Part shown: positions 58,316 to 64,000 of the stretch, piece after piece | Layout of the letters: every line of letters begins with the position of its first letter | How positions within the stretch are numbered: the stretch's first letter is position 1 | Position numbers and translations under genes: made by a program | From: Actinoplanes regularis | Lineage (GTDB): Bacteria > Actinomycetota > Actinomycetes > Mycobacteriales > Micromonosporaceae | NCBI RefSeq assembly: GCF_900188005.1 | Contig: NZ_FZNR01000001.1 | Coordinates: 744,001 to 808,000, forward strand | Direction: 5' to 3' | Length of the DNA stretch: 64,000 bases | Notes under the pieces: generated by a model | The model's input: the letters and a program-made list of their open reading frames with translations, nothing else | Told to the model about the DNA's origin: nothing | Database searches by the model: none

Positions 58316-61201
58316 CTATGTTCCGGCTTCATCGGGCGTCACGAGATGATCCTGGAACTCTGCATGCCGGAATTGGTACACCAGCCCGATCCTGCGAAGC
58401 AGGCCGAGCCGGTGCGCGTCGTCGAAGAACGCGATCGGGTCGTACGGCAGCCGTCCCTGAACCACGTGCCAGCGCGTGGCCATCCAGGTCGACCACCAGA
58501 CCCGGGAGTAGCCGCCCTCGATACGACCCAGGATCGTCGCGACGGCGAAAAACCCGACGACGCCGAGCCAAATCAGCACTGCGACGCGCAGATCCGCGCC
58601 CGACAGCATCTCCGCGAGGTGGAGGGATGGGGCCGAGTGGGCACCGGAGTGCTCAGCGAACCGGGCAGAAGCGTTCATCGTGATAGTCGGGTCGGCGCCG
58701 TCCAGCCTGCCGACAAGATGGAGCCGGAAGTTGTCAGCCTCCCACTCCTTCGGCCATAAGCCCACCACCAGCGAGGCAGCCAGCAACCAGGCGCCCCACC
58801 CGCGCCAACGCCGGTACGGCTGAGCCAGCGGAATCGTGAGAAACCATCCGACTGCAGCCGCCGCCACATATCGGAGGTGCCCGGTCCAGGTCAGGTCGAA
58901 GTCGGGTACGTGCTTCGACAGGAACGCGGTAGGGGTCTGCCGGAATAGATCCGCACCTATCGCCGAGTTCCGCAGGTAACGCCACGCAAGCCCACCCAGT
59001 AGGGCCGCCATGCTGGTGAGAATGCCAACGCGGACCAACCGCCGGATCTGCCCGATCCGCTCCGACTCCCAGATTGAGATGGTGTCGTTGAGGTTTGGAC
59101 GGCCTGATCGCGGAGCCAAGATCGCCGCACCCAGGTTCGAGACCGTGAAGAGCAAAGGCACGATCACCGCGCGGAAGGGCACGATCAAGAAGCAGCCGGC
59201 TGCCGTCGATACGAGAAAGAAGGCGACACCCACGGTAGTCGTCGGACCGACAGCGCCCCCATAGGCGCCGACAAGCAGGAAGCCACCGAGGATCCCGGCT
59301 ATCGCGGCCCAGAAAAGGCCACTTCGCAGGCCAGGTCCCGGCCCAATGCCGTACCACGGCCGGTTCGGCTCAATGCCTGCGGAGATCAAGAGCCCGTCCA
59401 CGTAGATCAGTAGCGCCAGTAGGCCGACGACGGCGCCCACCGCGAGGCCGACCGGCATGCCGCTGCCGTCGCGCAGGATCAGTTCGGTCACTATGCCAGC
59501 AGGCAGCCCGGTGACCGAGGCATAACAGAAGCTGAACGCCAGCGTCGGGCCGGCACGGACGACAAAGGCGCGTACGGCGTACCAGTCGTGTTCGACCGCC
59601 GCAGGCCAGTAGGGGCCTCCCGAGCCGGCATGCTCGATCCTGATGATCAGAATGCGGATGACGAGAACGACGGCGGTGCACAGCGCGAGGAACGGTAGAA
59701 AACCTACATCTCCGGCGGTCGCGGATCCGCAGAACAACAGCGGTACGCCGAGCAGGGCACCGACCCCGATCGCGCGGCGAGTTCTGATCGGCTGCTCCGC
59801 GAAGCGGTCCACCGCTGTGGAGATCCGCTCCGCGGCAATGATCAGTGGATCGGTCCAGCGAGGTGGCGCGGCCAAGTCGACGGTGCGCCATGCCCAGTTG
59901 AGGTCGTTTGTCTTCCAGCGTTGCAGGTTCTGCGCGAGAAACCGTAGCCAGGCCTCGGCCTCTACGGGGCTGTATTCGCGCCGCGGCCGAAATAACTGGG
60001 CGGGATCGGCGCTGGGTCGGCGGGCCGTGATGCAGGCCGCTACCAGCACCTCAAACAGGTGCGCCTGCATCGCCGGCGCGGCGCCAAGAGTGTCATCGAG
60101 CAACAGAGACGGATCGGCCCGCGGCGAGATGTAAGCGGCACGGATCAGCCAGAGACCCAAGGGCGTCGAGGCGACCTCGGCGAGCGCGGCTACCGGTCCT
60201 TGTCGAGCGGCGGGATCAGCGAGCCGTTCAAGGATCTCGGACCAGGTCGAACCCGGATCCGGGGGAAGGCAACGGCGCAGGTATTCGGCGGCAGCCTCCG
60301 GGCTCAACGCGTCTGGCTGGATGACAACGGCCGACGACATGACGCGGCCTCCCGACTCGACGGCCGCGGCGAACTCATCAGTGCGGCTGGTGAGGATCAG
60401 CTGCGTGTCGGCGCCGAGCGAGCGGTGCAGTGCCGGGATGAAGTGTTCGCGCGCCTCGTACGGTGCTTCGTCGAGGCCGTCGAGAATCGGAAGGATCTGC
60501 CCCTCCTCGAGGAGCGCGCCAACCACGCCGGCGGGCAGTTCGGGATAGTCGGTGTCCAGCCGGTCGGCCAGCCACTTCCGGACGTCGCCGTGGTAGTCGG
60601 CCGGCCGCCAGCCGGTAAGTGAGAAGAGCACCGGAACCGGCTCGCCGGGATGGTCTGCGCGGCTGCCGAGCAGCGCGAGCAGGATCTGTACGGCAAGTGT
60701 CGTCTTACCTGCGCCAGCGTCTCCGAGAATCACCAGCCGATGTCGGCGCAGCTTGCGAAATTCGTCGATCAGGCCGAGTACGTCAGCGCTGGACGCAACC
60801 GTGAGGACGTCAGCCGTCCGATTGCTCGGCAAGTCGATCAGGTCCTCGTGTTCGGTGATGCGCCAGCGCACGGGAATTGGATCGGGATCGTCGAGGGCCC
60901 GGGCGCGCGATTCCTCCTGCCACTGCACGAGCAGCCGCCGGGCGAGCATTTCGCGGCCCTCCGCGACCGCACTGACGGTAACCGCCGATGGGCGCAAACT
61001 CTGCCAGCCTGTGACGAGCAGCAGCACGACCTCAACGAGTGCGATCGGGATCGATGTCAGCTGCGCCACATTGGCCGCGTTCTGCAGGCCGTTGAGCCGC
61101 AGGACGAAAGCAACACCGCAGACGCACAGAAAGCACGCGAGGAGGCCGACGATGATCCAGGCCCGACCGCGCTTCCTCCGGACCATCGCTCTAAGAGACA
61201 C
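58316..61201 (-). CDS. Transmembrane NACHT-domain NTPase (STAND family)
   Basis: This 961-aa protein has two N-terminal membrane helices (residues 14-34 and 50-67), then a NACHT domain. Walker A is LGDAGAGKTT (159-168), Walker B ILPILDGLDE (236-245) and the sensor LILTSRTDEF. A helical STAND region follows, then roughly ten membrane helices (about 480-860) and a C-terminal motif YQFRHAEFQDHL. This architecture belongs to an abundant, mostly uncharacterised actinobacterial family; other bacterial NACHT proteins act in phage defence. Many 60-bp lines are 60-67% GC, below the neighbours, suggesting transfer. GTG 61201 or ATG 61186 may be the start. No effector domain is recognisable. Confidence 0.9.
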   Translation of the reverse strand: MSLRAMVRRKRGRAWIIVGLLACFLCVCGVAFVLRLNGLQNAANVAQLTSIPIALVEVVLLLVTGWQSLRPSAVTVSAVAEGREMLARRLLVQWQEESRARALDDPDPIPVRWRITEHEDLIDLPSNRTADVLTVASSADVLGLIDEFRKLRRHRLVILGDAGAGKTTLAVQILLALLGSRADHPGEPVPVLFSLTGWRPADYHGDVRKWLADRLDTDYPELPAGVVGALLEEGQILPILDGLDEAPYEAREHFIPALHRSLGADTQLILTSRTDEFAAAVESGGRVMSSAVVIQPDALSPEAAAEYLRRCLPPDPGSTWSEILERLADPAARQGPVAALAEVASTPLGLWLIRAAYISPRADPSLLLDDTLGAAPAMQAHLFEVLVAACITARRPSADPAQLFRPRREYSPVEAEAWLRFLAQNLQRWKTNDLNWAWRTVDLAAPPRWTDPLIIAAERISTAVDRFAEQPIRTRRAIGVGALLGVPLLFCGSATAGDVGFLPFLALCTAVVLVIRILIIRIEHAGSGGPYWPAAVEHDWYAVRAFVVRAGPTLAFSFCYASVTGLPAGIVTELILRDGSGMPVGLAVGAVVGLLALLIYVDGLLISAGIEPNRPWYGIGPGPGLRSGLFWAAIAGILGGFLLVGAYGGAVGPTTTVGVAFFLVSTAAGCFLIVPFRAVIVPLLFTVSNLGAAILAPRSGRPNLNDTISIWESERIGQIRRLVRVGILTSMAALLGGLAWRYLRNSAIGADLFRQTPTAFLSKHVPDFDLTWTGHLRYVAAAAVGWFLTIPLAQPYRRWRGWGAWLLAASLVVGLWPKEWEADNFRLHLVGRLDGADPTITMNASARFAEHSGAHSAPSLHLAEMLSGADLRVAVLIWLGVVGFFAVATILGRIEGGYSRVWWSTWMATRWHVVQGRLPYDPIAFFDDAHRLGLLRRIGLVYQFRHAEFQDHLVTPDEAGT

Positions 61202-61207
61202 AATGAG

Positions 61208-61231
61208 TACCTATCAGCGACACTATAGGTA
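61208..61231 (-). promoter_or_regulatory. Inverted repeat upstream of the NACHT gene
   Basis: TACCTAT (61208-61214) and ATAGGTA (61225-61231) form perfect 7-bp arms with a 10-nt spacer, just before the GTG at 61201. It is AT-rich compared with the surroundings and could be an operator or overlap the promoter. Support is positional only. Confidence 0.4.
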
Positions 61232-61477
61232 GTCAATGCATTGCGCGTCTGATCGTCCAGCGCCATTCAACCCGCGAGCCTTTTGCTCCGAGCCGGTTCC
61301 ACGGAGCTCGGCTGATGCCCAGGTGCCGACGATCAGACTCGATCTCCGGCGACCGGCATCGCCCGTGGCCGTTGAGCGAACGCCGGCACACCAGCCGTGG
61401 TGGATGAGCCGATCGAGGTCAGTCGGGGTCAGCGGCGACATGTCTTCGACGGGGGAATCAGCGGGAATCCAGGTCAC
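61223..61477 (-). CDS. Doubtful small ORF, 84 aa
   Basis: An open frame of 84 codons upstream of the NACHT gene contains SPLTPTDLDRLIHHGWCAGV, which looks protein-like, then turns into low-quality sequence. The frame continues upstream without a good start as far as a TGA near 61561. It could be a decayed remnant. It accounts for most of the 357-bp space between the NACHT and MOSC genes (61202-61558), in which I see nothing else. Confidence 0.25.
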   Translation of the reverse strand: MTWIPADSPVEDMSPLTPTDLDRLIHHGWCAGVRSTATGDAGRRRSSLIVGTWASAELRGTGSEQKARGLNGAGRSDAQCIDYL

Positions 61478-61558
61478 GATCGCGGCGGCGCGACCGGCGA
61501 TACCAGCGGCAATATGACGCGGGTCGAATTGCTGATGGCGCGGGCAGGCCGAGCTGGG

Positions 61559-62377
61559 TCAGTCGGCGATCGTGATGCGGTCGCCGACTCGTACCGTGCC
61601 CCCGCAGTGCACCGCGGCGTAGGCGCCGACACAAGTGAGTGGAGGGCCGTCGAAGAGCGGGACCCGGTTGAGCCGGGCGGCGGCACGCAGGACCGCCGGG
61701 TCGTCCGGCAGATCGTCGCCCTGGGCGAGGGTGGGCACCGCGCAGCGCGGGGTGGGGGTGATGATCTGGATCTCGGCCTGGCCGGCGACGATCATGGTGC
61801 GGCCCTGCCAGGTGTTCTCCGCGAAGGGTGTGGCGTCGTCCACGCGCACCACGAGGTTCGGGCGGAATCGCCGTAGGTCCATCGTGCCGCTGGGATGCTG
61901 CCGGGCCAGTGCGTCGAGCGTGGCGGTGGTGATCACGTGTATGGCGGCGAAGTCGACGAAAGTGTCGCCCGGGGTGCCGGCCGCCAGGCTGCTCCGGGTC
62001 ATCGTGCCGGATCCGGGCTCGGTCGGCGGGGTCAGGCGCTCCATGCCGGCGTCGTCCGGGCGGGTGCCGGTGAGCCGTACGGTCCGGCCCACCACTCGCG
62101 ACAGCGCGGCGTCAACGGTGGGCGTATCGGCGTGGATCGTCGTGCCGTCCGGGCAGGTGACGACCGTTCGGCCGTCCGGGCGGTGCCGGGCCGCCATCGA
62201 GAGCAGGGTGCGCCAGCGACGAGGGTTCTTGGCGCTGGCGACCAGGCCGGTCTCCTCGTCGATCAGGGCGTACCGGCGGTCGCCCGCGACACCCGAGGCG
62301 TCGAGGTGCGCCTCTTCGAGCTCTTCGCCGCGCATGGATTTGACCGGATATCGGCCCAGCCACACCAATTCACCCAT
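61559..62377 (-). CDS. MOSC domain-containing protein
   Basis: This 272-aa protein has an N-terminal MOSC beta-barrel (YPVKSMRGEELEEAHLDASG, GDRRYALID) and a C-terminal MOSC domain (FRPNLVV, ITPTPRCAVPT with the conserved Cys). The family is related to the molybdenum-cofactor sulfurase C-terminus and to mARC-type reductases that bind Mo cofactor on that Cys. Substrate unknown. ATG 62377 follows GGGGGT at 5 bp and is preferred to GTG 62383. Confidence 0.88.
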   Translation of the reverse strand: MGELVWLGRYPVKSMRGEELEEAHLDASGVAGDRRYALIDEETGLVASAKNPRRWRTLLSMAARHRPDGRTVVTCPDGTTIHADTPTVDAALSRVVGRTVRLTGTRPDDAGMERLTPPTEPGSGTMTRSSLAAGTPGDTFVDFAAIHVITTATLDALARQHPSGTMDLRRFRPNLVVRVDDATPFAENTWQGRTMIVAGQAEIQIITPTPRCAVPTLAQGDDLPDDPAVLRAAARLNRVPLFDGPPLTCVGAYAAVHCGGTVRVGDRITIAD

Positions 62378-62456
62378 GGGCACCCCCGACGTCCGCGGCG
62401 TCCAAGATATCCAATGTCGAGGGACCTTTGCGCGGCCGGCGCGGCCGGCGCACGGG

Positions 62457-63092
62457 TCAGCCGGCCGGAGCGGGAACCGCCTCGAAGGTCTTGGGGACCG
62501 ACAGCGAAGTCCAGCGCGACACCGGCCAGTAGATCGCGAAGGCCCGGCCCGCGACCCGGTCGACGGGCACCGTGCCCAGATCGGAGTCGAGGTGGGCCCG
62601 CGAGTCGGCGGAGTCGGAACGGTGGTCGCCCATCACGAAGAGGCGCCCGGCCGGAACGGTCACGTCGAAGGTGTCGTCAGAGGGGGCGTCGCCGGGGTAG
62701 AGGTAGTCCTCGTCGAGGGCCTGCCCGTTCACGGTGAGCCGCTTCTGCGTGTCGCAGCAGACGACGTGGTCGCCACCGACGCCGATGATGCGCTTGATGT
62801 ACTCCTGCTCGGCGGGGCCGGCACCCCACGCCACCGGGGGCTGGAAAACCACGACCTCCCCGCGGTGCGGCTCCCGGAACCGGTAGAGCACCTTGTTCAC
62901 CAACACCTTGTCGTTCAGGAGAAGGGTGTTCTCCATCGACCCGGAGGGGATGTAGAAGGTCTGAAGCAGGTACGTCCGCACTCCGGCGGCGACCAGCACC
63001 CCCACCACGATGAGAACCAAGAGCTCAAAGCCCTTGGAACGGTAAAAGGGACGATCGGTGATCTTGTCCTCGGACACGGCCGGAGCGTACAT
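62457..63092 (-). CDS. lepB: Signal peptidase I
   Basis: This 211-aa type I signal peptidase has one N-terminal membrane helix (FELLVLIVVGVLVAAGVRTY). Box B FYIPSGSMENTLL contains the nucleophile Ser, and box D EYIKRIIGVGGDHV the general-base Lys. VMGDHRSDSADSR is box E. It removes Sec/Tat signal peptides on the outer membrane face. ATG 63092 is chosen; GTG 63077 is possible. It is preceded by the valS terminator-like hairpin. Confidence 0.93.
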   Translation of the reverse strand: MYAPAVSEDKITDRPFYRSKGFELLVLIVVGVLVAAGVRTYLLQTFYIPSGSMENTLLLNDKVLVNKVLYRFREPHRGEVVVFQPPVAWGAGPAEQEYIKRIIGVGGDHVVCCDTQKRLTVNGQALDEDYLYPGDAPSDDTFDVTVPAGRLFVMGDHRSDSADSRAHLDSDLGTVPVDRVAGRAFAIYWPVSRWTSLSVPKTFEAVPAPAG

Positions 63093-63121
63093 CAATCGCC
63101 AAAGCCCGGCGGGGGGAACTC

Positions 63122-63155
63122 TGCGGAAGGGACCCTTGAGCGGGCCCCTTCCGCA
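63122..63155 (-). terminator. Terminator-like hairpin after valS
   Basis: A 14-bp stem (63122-63135 with 63142-63155, one mismatch) has a 6-nt loop, 6 bp beyond the valS stop and 30 bp before lepB. No T tract. Confidence 0.65.
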
Positions 63156-63160
63156 CATGA

Positions 63161-64000
63161 TCAGGCGAGCCGGACCTCGGCGCCGAGCGGGTCGCCGACC
63201 GCCTCGGTGGTCACCTCGCGGATCACGCCGGCCGCCAGCACGTCCGGGCCGACCAGGTCGAAGGAGATCAGGTCGGCCTCGGGACCCCGCAGGGTCAGGT
63301 GCGCCACCTCGCTGCGCATCGACTGCCTGGCCTCGGACTTCGCCTTGCGCACCAGGCCGAGCACGGCCCCGGCGAGGGTGAGCAGGCCGCCCGGGAGGGC
63401 CGGGTCCAGCGCCTCGGCGAACTCGTTCGTGGACGGCCATGCGGCGCGGTGCACCGAGCCCTCCTGCCACCAGGACCAGGCCTCCTCGGTGACGAACGGC
63501 AGCATCGGCGCGAACAGCCGCAGGAGTGCCCGGAGCGCGAGGGCGAGCGCGGCGTGCGCGGACCGGGTGGCCGGGGCGGAGACGGGGCCGTACGCCCGCT
63601 CCTTCACCAGCTCCAGGTAGTCGTCGCAGAACGTCCAGAAGAACTGCTCGGTACGTTCCAGGGCGCGGGCGTAGTCGTACCCCTCGAAGTGCCTGGTGGC
63701 GTCCGCCACCACCGCGGCCAGCTCGGTGAGCATCGCGCGGTCCAGCGGCTCGGTGACGTCGCCGGCGCCGGGATCGGCGGAGACGCCGAAGCGCAGGACG
63801 AACTTCGTCGCGTTCAGGATCTTGATGGCCAGCCGGCGGCCGACCTTCATCTGGCCGGTGTCGAAGGCGGTGTCGGTGCCCGGGCGCGCGCTGACCGCCC
63901 AGTACCGGACCGCGTCCGAGCCCTGTTCCGCCAGCAGCCCCGCCGGGGTGACAGTGTTGCCCTTGGACTTCGACATCTTCTTGCGGTCCGGGTCGAGGAT
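63161..64000 (-). CDS. valS: Valyl-tRNA synthetase, C-terminal part (5' partial)
   Basis: The frame runs to the right edge and gives about 280 C-terminal residues. The first visible residues read ILDPDRKKMSKSKGN, the KMSKS loop. These are followed by RYWAVSARPGTDTAFDTGQM, typical of actinobacterial ValS, and the anticodon-binding helical domain (FLPFVTEEAWSWW-type segment, LVRKAKSEARQSM). The usual C-terminal coiled coil looks short or absent, as in other Actinobacteria. The N-terminus, with HIGH motif and editing domain, lies outside the window. Confidence 0.92.
   Translation of the reverse strand: MLDPDRKKMSKSKGNTVTPAGLLAEQGSDAVRYWAVSARPGTDTAFDTGQMKVGRRLAIKILNATKFVLRFGVSADPGAGDVTEPLDRAMLTELAAVVADATRHFEGYDYARALERTEQFFWTFCDDYLELVKERAYGPVSAPATRSAHAALALALRALLRLFAPMLPFVTEEAWSWWQEGSVHRAAWPSTNEFAEALDPALPGGLLTLAGAVLGLVRKAKSEARQSMRSEVAHLTLRGPEADLISFDLVGPDVLAAGVIREVTTEAVGDPLGAEVRLA

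Noticed and set aside
57926-61558. Integrated element with att repeats at tRNA-Arg
   Set aside because: I could not find a second copy of the tRNA 3' end, nor an integrase or excisionase; the GC drop alone does not prove an element.

Overview
ORGANISM. The window is very GC-rich (roughly 70-75% by eye), with GTG/TTG starts and 4-bp ATGA/GTGA overlaps. It carries the actinobacterial gene series argS-lysA-hom-thrC-thrB-rho-rpmE-prfA-prmC-tsaC-glyA-atp. NucS in place of MutS/MutL, a zinc-type L31, MurA with Asp at the fosfomycin-target position, an unfused 272-aa AtpH and several small actinobacterial families suggest a Micromonosporaceae chromosome, possibly Actinoplanes-like. The genus is inference. 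LAYOUT. 1-8.6 kb: end of an AI-2E-family transporter, alpha/beta hydrolase, aldehyde dehydrogenase, an ABC ATPase with a membrane partner, the mismatch endonuclease nucS and two membrane proteins. 8.7-12.0 kb: a two-gene unit of an 865-aa FtsK/EccC-like ATPase and a coiled-coil membrane protein, closed by a strong terminator. 12.1-16.4 kb: 3-hydroxyacyl-CoA dehydrogenase, a 25-bp tandem repeat, murA, cobalamin adenosyltransferase, a PhzF-family protein. 16.4-27.2 kb (minus strand): glyA, two AtpI-like proteins and atpBEFHAGD, then a terminator, an LCP glycopolymer ligase, a short atpC and a DUF2550 gene. 27.3-31.95 kb: an NAD-binding oxidoreductase, two threonylcarbamoyl-AMP synthases around a low-molecular-weight phosphatase, and prmC. 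32.0-36.3 kb (plus strand): a TPR-GGDEF protein and two tandem beta-propeller paralogues, lying between prmC and prfA. 36.3-37.7 kb: prfA and rpmE. 37.9-40.5 kb (plus strand): a three-gene RNA-repair cassette (T4 Rnl1-like ligase, T4 Pnkp-like kinase/phosphatase, small second ligase), followed by a convergent nitric oxide synthase; both lie between rpmE and rho. 41.9-45.2 kb: rho and thrB. 45.2-50.4 kb: MFS and RND exporters with a divergent MarR regulator. 50.4-56.2 kb: thrC, a VOC protein, hom, lysA, argS. 56.3-58.0 kb: a DUF3105/DUF305 pair and tRNA-Arg(CCG). 58.3-61.2 kb: a lower-GC transmembrane NACHT NTPase. 61.6-64 kb: a MOSC protein, lepB and the 3' end of valS. HOW IT FITS TOGETHER. 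The minus-strand backbone is housekeeping: aspartate-family amino acids, translation termination and factor methylation, t6A synthesis, one-carbon metabolism and ATP synthase. Accessory modules sit between backbone genes that are usually neighbours. The most unusual is the T4-like RNA-repair cassette; next are the NACHT gene beside tRNA-Arg and the FtsK-like ATPase pair.
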